NCBI GenBank assembly: GCA_002633005.1
Contig: NMRA01000398.1
Location: 132,010-196,009 of the forward strand
DNA: 64,000 nucleotides
Source of the DNA: Phoronis australis
Taxonomy: Eukaryota; Phoronida; Phoronidae
Direction of reading: 5' to 3'
Made by a program: the position numbers and the translations under genes. Below the pieces are notes generated by a model, which saw only the letters and a list, made by a program, of their open reading frames with translations, ran no database searches and had not been told where the DNA came from. Shown here piece by piece: positions 33,348 to 45,197 of this stretch. The number at the start of each line of letters is the position of its first letter. The stretch's first letter is position 1.

Positions 33348-33999
33348 ACCCTTAAATCTACACTCACTCATTAACTAAGTTTGATGCATACGTTCAGCAT
33401 TGGAAATAAGTTTTATATCCTAAAAATTGATTAGTACAGACACTAATTCTTCGAGACCAACTGTGATGAAATTAACACAATCCATGTTTACATGCTAGGG
33501 CCCAAGTTACCCGTCTAGTCGATTTTGATCCTTCTGTTTAGTAGTAAAATGGCGTTTTTATTTCACTAGAACAGTCACCATTTCCCATCGTTTAAATAAC
33601 GGTTACTCGTAAAGTCGGATATGATTAATTGGTTTAGTGCTAAAGTAATTTATATTTCACAAAAGTGGATTAGAACGAAATATAATTTAGTGTCGTCATT
33701 ATATGCTCGATGCATGTACCTCAGTGGCAACACGATTGCATGAAGTTTTTATAGCATAGCCAAATTAAATTATTTGAGCTGTGATCGAGAGTAAAATGAA
33801 ATTGAGCTAAAGGTTTTTCGAAATTAGCTAACAAAATTTCATTCATAAAAACAAAAGTACCAAATTACGATAATTCTCCACTTATTTCGCACAAAAATAA
33901 TTACCGTAATTGTCATTGTTCCATTTTTCAAAGGTTGGTTACAAATTATGTACCTATTTTCAGGAAACTTAAGGTTGCTGTACAGGGATTTTGATATTT

Positions 34000-35876
34000 G
34001 AACTGGTTTAAGGTTGATAAATGGGAAAATGTCCGACAGAAATGGAAACTTCTGCAATACGCACAACTGAAGGAACGTGCAAAACAAAAATCACAAGAAT
34101 TTAGAGTTGGTAATGAAGAAATAAAATCATTTCAAAATAATTTTCGTTTCAGCGTTTTCTTTTTATTCTTTGGGTCAGTGCTCGACACCTAGCTGAACGC
34201 CTACTCGCCAAATGCGACTCAGCGAGAATCCCAGGTCGCCAAATGAAAACAGATCGCCAAAACAGATCATAAATTGACTTGTGAGTGTGTTTTCTGAGAG
34301 CGATATGTCCAAAATACGCGTTGATTTTAAACTATTTCCTATTTATTCGCAATGGTAATGTTGACCTGGACAGCGTTGGGTTTTGTTACCCGTTATGATG
34401 TTTGTGACTGTGGAAACGGTTAAGCTTGCAGGCTCTTATATCAGCTACCCGCTGGGAGCGAAGTGGCAATACATGTTTACAGTCGCGACAGGCAAATGAC
34501 CAATAGCGCTACAGGACGAAAACAGCAACAGACCCCACACTATTGGGCCAATTTTTAAAGGCAGTAAATTTGCGTACATGAAACATTAGAGGAAGGCTTA
34601 AGTCTCGATTACAGTTTGGAAAGTACAAAGCTTCTGTAGTTACACCCAACTGAACACGTTGAATAATCGTTTTTCACACTGAGACTCTAATTGTTCAAAT
34701 GTGTAAAACTGTTAAACTATTATAAGTAAGTAATAAGTACTGTAAATACAGATTTATTTCGGGCTGGTATGGTTCACAAGCGGATAAAGCAGTAGAATAC
34801 GTGCTAGTCCCCGAAAGAAATTGAGGCAGAAATATGTAACTGTCCTTAAAAGAACCAAATACATGTACACGAGAAAAACTAATGGATAACGTTCTTGGTC
34901 TAAAGCGTTAGAATCCTACAATTACTCCCATGAGTCCAAGAATAATATCTTACAAAAGCAAAGCACGAGGAACGCGTTAACCAAACCGGAGGTAAGATTG
35001 GGGGCTACCCGTAAAGTAAGCGTGAGAAGACCGTGACTGATTTCGCTCACGCGCGCGTTCCGGTTACGCTACTGTCTGGCTAGCCCGATGTGAGGCACAT
35101 CAGACGAAAGTCTAATGACTCAGTGTCTGTGTAAGGGATTCATGTAGGCGTCAATTTGTTTATTGCTCGACACCATGACGTCATGAATGACACCAGGCAT
35201 AAAGTAATGTACCTAAACATTTTGAAAAGAAACCGTTCTGACGTGCCTGAATCTAGGCATCAGTTCTTGCGTACATACATTGTACTGCGGCACCCCAGAG
35301 TTAGGTAATATGCAGTTTAAGAGCCCTGGGTGCCTGAAAGCATTAGTTGAATACTTCACAATTACAATAGGTTAGACTACTGACCTGCTTCCGAAAGCGC
35401 TTTAGACTGCAAGCCCTTCACGCGTCCGAAATTGCATAAGATTTAGGCCCTCAGGTGTTGCGTATACATGTACGCAACATTCCGCTTGTTAGATTCAGTA
35501 ACCCTTTCGTACCTCACGAAAACAACCGCCAAGTTTTCTCCTGAAGCCAAGGGAGCTGCTTTGAGTTGGACAATTTGTGTCTGGATCATATTGGAAATGT
35601 ATATATCCTGGCATGGGCGGGACTTTCACTCTCAGTTGCGAGACGACTTTAATCGTTCGAACTGAAAACTATTTCCTTTAGACGAAGGTAAAAACAACTT
35701 TATCGAGTCTGCAAAGACGCTAATTTAAAACTTAACGGTGGACAGCTTTAATCAAGTTGGACATCCGAGACACGACACATGAACTGTCTCCCTGACGCTG
35801 AGAGACCGGGCTCAAATCCCGAAGTGCTGACGTCAACCGAGGCCGTAGTGAGAAAAACCCGGGTTAAACACCTGGG
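34000..35876. other. Block B-specific intron DNA
   Basis: No gene supported. 35160-35280 shares CCTAAACATTTTGAAAAG and GACGTG with 31515-31560 and 21325-21375. Around 35805-35822 GGGCTCAAATCCCG resembles a tRNA T-arm, but no box A is found. The frame 35468-35665 lacks conserved features. Confidence 0.4.
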
Positions 35877-36262
35877 CCAGGGTTCTAATATTTTTTTTCG
35901 AAATGGAACTCGAAACTATCTTTGGAATTTTTTACTCTAGTATTGAGCGAACTCAAGACAAGTGCCTACTTTTCTATGCTTTAGTTTTAATGACTTACAT
36001 GTACTTGGATAATTTTTAGTAATGTAGTTTGCTGTTGATAAACCCAATATTGAGGCAAAAAGTTCGAGTTTGAACTTGAAATTTCGAGTTTTCACTCGAG
36101 TTTGTAGCAGGAATATAATGGTCATCAAGTGCAACTTGGACTAGTAACTCATACCTATAATGAATTCGAGCACAGTCTAATAACCACTTATCTTGAGTTC
36201 GCACAAAAGTTTTAGAGAAATTGTCAAAAATAATTTCGAGTTCGTTTCGAATACAAAGATTA
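35877..36262. mobile_element. TCGA-rich MITE, best-preserved copy
   Basis: Left end TTCTAATATTTTTTTTCGAA then GGAACTCGAAAC; right end GAGTTCGTTTCGAATAC then AAAGATTAGATT. Read inward from both ends these match over about 45 bp with few differences. About 385 bp, no coding capacity. Relatives at 14290, 15985 and 30020. Confidence 0.72.
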
Positions 36263-36304
36263 GATTCCAGTCCCTAGACTTCAAAGCCCACCTTTAGTGG
36301 GCAC

Positions 36305-36490
36305 AGCCTCATGGTCTGGTTCCGACAGCCAGTGTTCCGACGACCCACTGTTTTCAAAGCCCATAGTCCGACAGCCCAATGTTCCGACAATTTGCCTGTT
36401 GTTCCAACGGCTCATTGTTTCCCAAAAATTATCCAATAATCCAGAAGTCTGACAGCACATTGCTCCTACAGCCCAGAAGTCCGGTTGTGT
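36305..36490 (+). repeat. Degenerate short-motif tandem array
   Basis: A motif close to GTTCCGACAGCCCA recurs every 15-20 bp with substitutions: TTCCGACAGCCAGTG, TTCCGACGACCCACTG, AGTCCGACAGCCCAATG, TTCCGACAATTTGCC, TTCCAACGGCTCATTG, GTCTGACAGCACATTG, CTCCTACAGCCCAGA. No function is evident. Confidence 0.7.
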
Positions 36491-38118
36491 ATTTGTGATT
36501 TTTTACAGGTAACAATAAAAAACACTGTCAAAATTAAAAGGATTTGGTCAAGGGAGTCTTTAAAATATATTCAATGGATAGGGGACTTCCGATGTCCACA
36601 GAGCCGAGTAGAGAACACACTTAATCAATAACAATTCCGTCACTATTTCTCATTCTGTCCATGTGCTACATGGCAGTAGTTTGAAGGTACACTAGCCCGA
36701 AGGTGTGCCTGGTTCTCTGCGGTACGTGATACTTCCGTAGGCCACTGAACAGGCGCGAAAAACAATCGCTAAACATTTTCAAAATGTTTCTGCGTTTACT
36801 CTCGATACTTTGTGCCAACACCACAAGTGTTCTCTATGAAAGAAAACAAAGTCTAATATCATTGTTTATCGCGAATTACTGCTCAATAACCTTGCAAAAA
36901 CTGAGTGATAAAAATTTGAGTCACTACGCAGGGAAGTGAATTTTTTCGCCGTTCTCCAAAAACCTCAAACCGAGGCATTTTTTATGCAACTATATACTTG
37001 ATTATCAAAATGGTTTCCGGGCACACCAATGAGTGTCGTAGAATTCCGACAAACATTTCATTTTAATGTGTTGTCTCAGTTCTGCTTAAATGTAGACGTT
37101 CGGACGGTGATGCATGACGGGAGATAAAGAAAACAGCACATGTTCGTGTTCCTCGTGATTTCAGGTTAGTCATCGAATTTATTCATTTTGTTTCTGTATG
37201 GTGAGAAACACATAGAATTTGAATAAACTTACTCACCCTTCTTGCCAACAAATAAGTAACATGATGGTTTTAAAAACGCCAAAAACTCTTAAAGACGCTT
37301 TTCTAAATGATTTGCTGTGACCGTTAACGAGATAAGACATGCATACAAAAACCTTAACATTTTACTCCTTCATGTACGTGTGCGGTACCCTTACGTCTGT
37401 TTACAGAGATGTGCTCTTAAAAGTATATTGTTGTTCATAACCGTGCTGTTTTTTTATTAAGCCAAAACTAGAAACGTGTTCAGTAATTAGGCGAGCGCTT
37501 GGATTTAAAACAACAGTTTGGCAAGCGAGCGCTCGCGAAATGTTCGTATAAAAATCACAGATGGCGGCCTACGTGCACTTAGCGCTTCAAGAGGTAAGGA
37601 CAATGATTCGAAGCGGTCTAAGTGTACTTTGGGAGTGTGGGAATTACAGACAGGAAATATGCGCGACAAGATTGTTGGAAGTAATTTTAAACTTGTTACG
37701 GAAATAATTAATGGCATTAACTTGCAGATTAATACTGACTATATGGTTCTTTTTGTTTCGTTACGCACCATTCCCAAGGACTGCTAAAACCAATAAATTT
37801 CGAACAGGACTACCTGATCTTGTATCACTTTGATTAAACTTGACAAACAAGTCTATTGCGTCGGTACACAATGTTGTGTTAGAAAGCGGGCAAGAGTTAT
37901 CAGGCACACAAAGTAGCAGTTGAGAGTTAATACATTCTCTGAAAGTTAATAGTTTTTGAAGATTTTGGTGATAGTAATTCATAAAAAACACACCTTCTTC
38001 ACGACATTTGTTGAAACTCATTTGGAAATAGTATTTTTAAATATCGGTCAGCGTCCGGCGCTGCTGATTAAAACGATTGATGGATTACGTGAGCTTATCA
38101 GATGAACGCAGACAATAA

Positions 38119-38663
38119 CAGCCGATTTCATAAAGGTGGTTTAACAAAACCAGGTTTAAGACTTAAACCTGGTCTTGCTAAACCTGGTCTAATTTTAGAC
38201 CTAACTTGCATTTCACCATCATGGTTTAAGAGTCTGAAAGCCTGGTTTTGCTAGACCAGGTAGCCGGTTCAGTAAAACCAGGCTTAAAGTATCAAAGGCA
38301 CCCCACTGTGTAGAGCCTGGTAAACCCAACAAAAAAGCTATTGAAGTGCTTCAATGGAATTGTGATCACGTGGGTTTCAATGACAGCTAGCACACAGTTG
38401 TAGGTAAAATCAGTGCAGAAGTATTTTCGTGGTGGCTCTGTCATCAATAAAATGAGNGATCTTAATACAGGTCTAAGTAATATATACCTCGTTGGTGAAA
38501 TGAAAACTGACTTAGACCGGGTCTTAACTGGAGTTAAACCAGGTTTTACAAGACCACTGGTCTAAAAGTTAAACCACCTTTATGAAATGCAGATTATCTT
38601 TAAACCTGGTCTAAGCCCAGTTTAAACCAGGTTTAACTTTAAACCACATTTATGAAATCGGCT
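38119..38663. mobile_element. MITE with TAA target duplication (Harbinger-like), copy 1
   Basis: Termini CAGCCGATTTCATAAAGGTG and, reversed, CAGCCGATTTCATAAATGTG, flanked by TAA on both sides (38116-38118, 38664-38666), the target duplication known for PIF/Harbinger elements. The interior is filled with alternating AAACCAGGTTTAA and TTAAACCTGGTCT motifs in both orientations, so nearly the whole element can fold. A second internal terminus-like block (AAACCACCTTTATGAAATGC, about 38571) suggests a terminal duplication. One ambiguous base at 38457. Confidence 0.82.
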
Positions 38664-39060
38664 GTAAGAGAGCTGGAATATGTAAACATTGGTTTGCCAA
38701 CTTTCTTCCCTTGATAACGACACGCCCGTATCCTTACAGCCGATCAGAGAGACTTGGATACTTATTCCATAGCGAGGCAAAGTAACGTTCTGAAGCGAGC
38801 GCACTGGCTGCCGCTCAACAGCGAGTTTTCAGCCATTTTACGCGCACGCTCGCTCTCACTTTCGTCGGCTAACATCTCGGTTTAACACACCTGCGCGGTT
38901 ATAGAAATGACGGATTTGTCACTTGAAGTTTACACAGTTACCTCACAGTTCCAGTGTGTATATCTCTTTCGGTGACTTCGAAACCGTACTAACATGACTG
39001 CAATCCATTGCTCCTAAAATCTCACGTGAATACACGGTACATATAGCATAAGATACGCAC

Positions 39061-39116
39061 CTTAAAACCTCGGTTGCCTGCAGAAGAAACGCCGCGCCGA
39101 GCACAAACCATCCCAT
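39061..39116 (-). CDS. EMI/EGF extracellular protein, exon 1B (alternative signal peptide)
   Basis: ATG at 39116-39114 opens MGWFVLGAAFLLQATEVL, then the donor AAG|GTGCGT in phase 2, aligned residue for residue with exon 1A. Its own downstream partner (28376-28405) is truncated, so use would require splicing over about 24 kb to exon 2 at 15311, which is phase-compatible. A TATA-like GGTATTTTAAG lies about 65-75 bp upstream (39181-39191). Conservation of the open frame and donor since an old duplication argues for use. Confidence 0.75.
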
Positions 39117-40479
39117 TTTCAGTCGAAATGTTATCTGTGTCTTTGAAGAAAGAGTCGGAACTTGCTAGCCTAAACTAGGCTTAAAATACCAATATCTATG
39201 AATACCATACGCACGCTGTTACTCAATATTGAGCGTGCTCTTCGTGGGACGATTATGTATACTATCTCTATCGACCAATCAGCATCTCACAGTGTACATG
39301 GGCCCCAATTAGGACGTCATAAACAGTTTTTGTATAGTGTGCTTTCAAAACCAAACATTCACGTGTGCAGGGACACACTAATGCCCTTCAACTTCACAAC
39401 AAATGTTTCCTTGGCTTATTTTGTGTTTACCTTAATTCGGAAGATTACCTGCGATAATACATTTATAAAAGACTCTTGAAAGTCGTGCCACTTAGCGAGT
39501 ACTGTATTTGACTTTTTTAGGGCAAGATTACAAAATTCGCCTTGTCTTTTGATATCTGCACGATATGCAGTTAGTATGCTTTAAGTTGTTTGGTGAGTAC
39601 TTTCACCAGGCAATTTCGATTTAACATCTTCCGCATAACTCATAAACCAATTAGCTCATTGCATAAACTAAGCGAAATGTAACTATGCCTGAAACATGAG
39701 TAATCCTAAGGCACCTTGCATAAGATTGTCCCGGCTCAAATGATCCAGGTCATACCAAATACAGCGGTAGCACCTTCCCGTTGTACGTTGTTTGTGAGAC
39801 ATTTGTTCTACGTAAACACACCTTGAATGGTTTGTTCGGCCACCCCGTCAATTAATTGTCATCCCATAATTTGAAGATTAACTGTTGTGTAATATATTAT
39901 GGCATGTAATAATGTCTGATCCGGTTTGTTACTTTGCGATTACATATTTTACTTGATTATACTGGTTTTTGACAAAAGTTTAAGTTTATGGGATGCTTTA
40001 TTCGGTGTACTATTGAAAAGTTAGTTTTGTATACATGTATATACAACATTTTTGACGTTTTTTATGTTTTGAAAACATCGTATTTAAGTCACTTCCTTCA
40101 CCCATGTTTATCAAAATACCACTGGAAATGACGTACTCTGGTTGCCTCAGAATTATATTGAGTTACCTTTACTTATTGTGCACAAAAATTTTTCCTCTTT
40201 GTGTCAATAATCCTCTGGATTACATACATGTACCGAGGGTCAATGTTGTCAAAACTGCAACAATCAGATTCATTACTTTCTGTTAATTTGTATAAAACAC
40301 TCTGTCACTTTGCCAAGCGACACTTGTGTAGTTCAATGAGGAAAGTTAGCGCTTTCTTTCAATTCAGTTTTACTTGCGTGAAGCAGGAACTTCAAAACGT
40401 TCAGAGGCGCAAAGCCTCAGCAGTATGGAACGCCTCTAGCGTCACCTAGTAACGGGTCTTTTCTGACACGTGACGAGTC
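39117..40479. other. Intergenic interval between divergent genes
   Basis: Homology to block A fades near 39500. The rest shows no coding support. It separates exon 1B (minus) from the putative plus-strand gene start near 40600. Confidence 0.45.
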
Positions 40480-41000
40480 ATTTCTATCAGAGACCGTAGA
40501 GAGGGAGACATTTCACCTAACGAAATCCTATTGGACGGCCACTAGCGGCCATTGGTGTTTCATGGACCGTAGAGACGTCTAGCGGGTTGGTGTGCAAAAA
40601 AAGTAATATGGCTGATACTCGTGGTCAGTGGTCACAGACACAAGATATTTCATCTGGTCATGTAGTTCATATAGATTTCCCCTAGTTAAATAATTCTGAG
40701 GGTAGTGCTGCGTCAAGTAACTTAAAAACAAGATATGGCGGCTGCAGTTCCTGAAAATACGATCAGAGGAACTTTTTGCCCTGCAGCAACAGTCAGTTGA
40801 AAAATCGGGATTTGCACTTCTAGTCCCCAATGATAAAGACAGGTGAGATATACGACAAGTGATACAAAGAATTCTTTTTGTGAAAATGCTGCCAGTCAAC
40901 CATTATGTTTTCAGAGTGATTTGAACTTGTTTTACCTTTAAGTTTCAAGGTTTTATTTGATTACTCAAAGCTAAATTGTGGTAATCAGATACATGTCCGG
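40480..41000 (+). other. Duplicated promoter/first-exon-like block, copy 1
   Basis: Paired with 42205-42600. Both have ATCAGAGACCGTAGA, GGACGGCCACT-GCGG, CATGGACCGTAGAGACGTCT, then GGCTGCAG and CAATGAT-AAA, then a donor (CAG|GTGAGA at 40842 here). A frame open from 40721 reads KIWRLQFLKIRSEELFALQQ, then QSVEKSGFALLVPNDKD and leaves in phase 2, matching exon 45067-45197. No in-frame ATG is found, and an ATGGCGG at 40735 is in another frame, so this copy may be dead or the true 5' end may differ. The product is not recognised. Confidence 0.4.
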
Positions 41001-42204
41001 ATGATGGGTACTTGATTTTAGAGCCAGTTACTCCCAATGAATTATGCCCGTTATTCAGTGGTAGTAACTGGTTCTCAAATGAATTTTGAGTTAGGGACCC
41101 ACCTATCAAACTATAACAGAAATTGTCCTGCATGTGTTTCATGACTTAGGGCCTACCGATAACTTTTGTTTCTATTCTATGATTGGATCTAAACTGTAAT
41201 TTCTTTCATTTCTTCAACTCACTTCAGTGTTTATACATTCAGATCCACGAGATAGGTGATAAACAGCAAATGTGAGGACCTGCTAAGGAGAAAGGCTGTG
41301 ATATTAACTTAGTACAGTTGACTAGTATGGGTTCAGGTCTTTACTGTGATGGGCCTTCATTGTACTTTGAAGGACCTATAGTCCGGAGCGTCATTACTTG
41401 AGAAATATATCAATCAGGCGTTATTCCAAAGCAACATTACTCCGTATTGTGATTACTTAGCTACATTAATGGGAAAGAGTGAGCGACGCTGCATAGACAA
41501 TACTGCTTATGCCACATATTTTCCCTGCATGTTGTATTTGTTATAATGTAAATAATACTTTTCCAGCCAATAGAACACTGCTAAGCCACGAGTGAGCCCA
41601 GTGAAACACCCCTATCTGCTGAGCACAATACAGTGCTGCTTTAGTAAAGCTCTTAGGTGAGGTAATAGGACATAATTGATAATGACCACAATTTCATCCT
41701 CCATGACTGATGGTTTTGTTATACTTATTGTAGCTCACCTCTGTACTTAATATAGTTATAAAAAAGCGGACTCTATTGTTATATATATTGTATTGCTACC
41801 TGAAGCTAACCTCTCTACTTAATATAGAGACTTATATGTATACTTTCATTGATCTGAAATGGTATTTTAAGTATTTGTTTGGTTTAACACACTTGGGATT
41901 TTTAAAGCCCTTTGATTAAAAAGTATGCTGAAAATCAGAGGTTAAGTCTTGAGCCAGGCTGTTTGTGGGTATAAAAACAAGTATACAGTTGTAGGCAGTT
42001 AATATGTGTAGATACCTTAAATGTATTTTTGTATTCATTCATTTCAGAAAGTTGTTGACTTCCATGAGAAAGTAAGTCAAGCGGGGATGGCGAAAGCACC
42101 CAGCTGTCCCTATTGTGCCTGTGACTGTAGAGGGAATGAATTGTCAGTTCTGCTGTCGGATTAGGCATGGCGCCAGTAACTGCAGCATCTTTGGTGCTAC
42201 CATC
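41001..42204. other. Interval between the duplicated first-exon blocks
   Basis: Weak continued similarity between 41190-41260 and 42610-42690. No gene or clear repeat. 42830-42990 beyond copy 2 is likewise featureless. Confidence 0.4.
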
Positions 42205-42600
42205 AGAGACCGTAGATAGGGAGACAGTCCCTCTAGCGAAATCCCATCGGACGGCCACTGGCGGGCATTGTTGTCTCATGGACCGTAGAGACGTCTAGCG
42301 AGTGTGCGTGCAGTAAACAATGGGGCAAGATTTCAAGGCTCCCGTCAGCAAAAAAGCAATGGTGCTTTTTGCACTCCCTACGGCTGCAGCAACAGCTACT
42401 TGAAAATTCGTGACTTATGCTTTTTTGCTTCCTCAATGATTAAAATAGGTGATGTTCATGATTGAAACAGAGGATATTTTTGCGGGAAACTGTTGCCAGT
42501 CATTCAGTGATGGACTGGGTGATTTGAATTTAATGTCTTTACTGTTTCCTGCATTTGATTGCTGATATAGAAAATTATCATAAATTGTTTGCATGATTTT
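42205..42600 (+). other. Duplicated promoter/first-exon-like block, copy 2
   Basis: Copy of 40480-41000 with the donor retained (ATAG|GTGATG at 42448). The frame homologous to copy 1 is shifted and has a stop after LQQQLLENS, so it is more degraded. A short frame from ATG at 42320 runs 27 codons. It might serve as a second promoter; nothing shows this directly. Confidence 0.4.
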
Positions 42601-42999
42601 GGGAACTGATTAGCCCATTGATGCTTCTAATTACTTTTTTCATTTTGTTGTGCAGTCTTAATACATTAAGATCTAAAAGATAATTATATTTACTATTATT
42701 TACTAATTTTATTATTGTTTTTATCATATATTTGTTTTTATATCTATTCTTGATTATTTATTATTATTATTTATTTATTGTTAATTTTCTATTACTTATT
42801 TAAATTATTTCTTGTGATCCCATACAGTCAACATCCTGGCTGTCGTTGATCAATAATCTATATAAGATGGTCATGATATGGACTTCAGTGCATAATAGAT
42901 ATTACTTTTATGGTTTGGTAACCTACTTAATTATTTGCCATAGGAAGTGGTGAAGGAAGTGTTCTTTTAAAGGCACATTGAGCCATACATTCATTGGCG

Positions 43000-43160
43000 G
43001 CGCAACACTGAAAAAAGTGGGGGGCTAAAGCCCCCTCAACCCCCCTGTGCTGCACCACCGTGACCTAGAGACCATGTGCAGCGTAGCACTGAAAAAAGTG
43101 GAAAAGTGGGGGGGGGCTACAGCCCCCACCAGCCCCCCTATTGTGCGCCGCCCATGTACA
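43000..43160. mobile_element. G/C-rich MITE, two adjacent related units
   Basis: Two units share CACTGAAAAAAGTGG followed by the palindrome GGGGGCTAAAGCCCCC or GGGGGGCTACAGCCCCC and end near TGCACC or TGCGCCGCCCATG. The reverse complement resembles the start of the window (1-110). Confidence 0.65.
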
Positions 43161-43837
43161 TCTGTGAGCACTTCGGTAGTATGTGTAATACATTGGAGAC
43201 TTGTTACACTCCAGTGACGATGTCTTTTGTTTACAATTTTGTTTTGACATGGGTCTTAAAACACCAAGTCAGGAAATAAAGCGTTGTTATGTTATTTACT
43301 TTGAAGTTAGCCTGCCGACGCAGGCTGAATATGCCTTTAACTAACTGCTGATAGTTGATTTAAAAAAATGTGAATCATTTACGAGAGCCGGAAAGCTTCG
43401 TAAAAACTCCCGAATTGGAGTGCGTATTCGATAGACATCTTGGCTGTTTTATGGGGGCATACCAGGCAGGTTTACTGGACTTCAGGCAGGAATTCCATCT
43501 CTTACTGGTGTGGAACCCCTACCTCTCTTGCCTCCAAATTAATTCACCACAACCCACCCCAATTTGCTACCCATTTCAGATACGTTTTTGAGAGTTTTCT
43601 ACGTTGAATTCTCAATATGATTGAAAATAAGTAGGGATCTTTTCATGCAATGCGCCTAATTTAAGGACTAAGTCCCTTTTTTCTGAATCAAGAGCTCAGT
43701 TTTTAGTTATATTATTAAAAAAACGTCATAAGTCAAAAGAGGAGCTCACAATAAAGAGAAAATGATAGAAAAATATAAAAACTGTGAGAAAAAAAAGAAA
43801 AAAAATGCCCAAAAGATTTACCAGCTCAGTTGAGTAC

Positions 43838-44000
43838 AGGCGGATACAGCGTGGGGGGTCAAAGGGGTCTGGCCCCCATTTTCCTTGATTGTAGTGATAG
43901 CAATGCTAGAATTTTCAAATTGTTGTTTTGGGTCACCTTTCTTAAAAATCATTATCCGACCCCTCCCCCCTTTAAAAATCCTGGATATGACCCTGTTGGG
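43838..44000. mobile_element. GGCGGAT-type MITE
   Basis: Starts AGGCGGATACAGCG, then GGGTCAAAGGGGTCTGGCCC, and has CCTTGATT-TA-TGAT and CAAATTGTTG-TTTGG-TC in common with 57838-57990. Right boundary uncertain. Confidence 0.55.
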
Positions 44001-45066
44001 TCGATATTTGGGACAGTTTCATGTAAATGGGCACAGACACAACTGTTTGAATCTAGGACGTCTTTAAGATGTGAATTTTCGAAAGAAAGATCTACTACTA
44101 GGAACTAGTACTGGTTCCTAGATTGACATTTTTGTTGGCCGAGTGTGCTCGATTTGTGTACCATTAGTCTAGGTTATGCAAAAGAATAGAGTCGTACAGC
44201 GTGTTGACAAGTATCTATAGTCTATAAACTACTATGGGAAGGTACTTCTAATTTCGAAAATTATGATGCGCACCCATTTAGAGATTGAACTCTTTTCCGG
44301 GAAAGGGGCCCATCTGTAAGAAACTGCTAAAAAAACTCACCTTTTGACAAAAAAATTACCAAAAAACTCCTTTCGTTTGGGTTAATTTCATCAGAGGGGA
44401 GGGGTGGTTCTCTAGTGAAAGTGTGCCACCAAGAGGTCAGAGTTTGGCTACCAAAAAGGTATCCAACCTACTTGGAAACCAAAAATTCCCTTTTGTAATC
44501 AGGGACACAAAAATCATAGAGGGACACATTTGTATACATATATACCTCTGACCTTAATTGACAAAAGAAAAAGTAATGTAGCCCCATGTTTCAATGCTTG
44601 CCACGTGGCTGCAAGGCAAGTTTCGGCCTCAGAGTGACCTAACCCAGAAAATTCTGCCCCCTCCCACATACTATAGTGAAAAATGAATGAATGTGGCCAA
44701 AAACTGGCAAATTCCTTGAATGTGTAACAGCGTCACCGAATGAACGGTACTCCAATAGGCATGAACACTGAACATTAATACCAGTACTCCAGAGTTTTGG
44801 GCGATATATCAATCTTGCATTCTTGTGTAAAAGATGTTTGCTTGCGATTTGTACCAGTCCCTATAACAGGACGCCCACATTTCTTCAAAAAGCCCTTGCG
44901 GCGAGTTTACTCAAATGTTTGAGTCTTTCCTATGATTAATGGATTTGGCTCAGCCATCTATTACACGGAAATTGGCGTTGAGACAAAAATATTCCCAGTG
45001 TCTTGCAATGTGCCTGGCCGTACAATATAGTAACAGTTCGTTAAATAACTTATTGTTATTTTACAG

Positions 45067-45197
45067 CTTGACTGGTTTAACTAGAAGTATACAGAAAGCT
45101 GTTGGTGGTGGTGGTGTTGATCAGGCTTCTGCAGCAAAACTATTGAATTTTGCTAGGGCGTTAATGGAGGAGGCAGAGCAAGCTGCATACGAATCAA
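45067..45197 (+). CDS. Exon of unrecognised plus-strand gene
   Basis: Strong acceptor TTATTGTTATTTTACAG and donor TCAA|GTGAGC. It enters in phase 2, leaves in phase 1 and encodes LTGLTRSIQKAVGGGGVDQA, then SAAKLLNFARALMEEAEQAA, YES. Helical and acidic, no membrane segment. It joins the donor at 40842 in phase. I do not recognise the family. Codon pattern and splice sites are much better than those of surrounding open frames. Confidence 0.65.

Larger units (their letters stand above)
28376..39500. repeat. Block B: upstream copy of duplicated gene 5' region
   Basis: Partner of block A; carries exon 1B, an intron-1 copy and the start of exon 2. It alone contains the composite MITE (28870-29740), a 21-bp minisatellite (33252-33347) and a long extra interval (about 34000-37150) with the TCGA-rich MITE, a short-motif array and other non-coding DNA. 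Confidence 0.85.

Noticed and set aside
35800-35825. tRNA T-arm-like GGGCTCAAATCCCG
   Set aside because: No box A or other arm at the right distance; too short to call a SINE.
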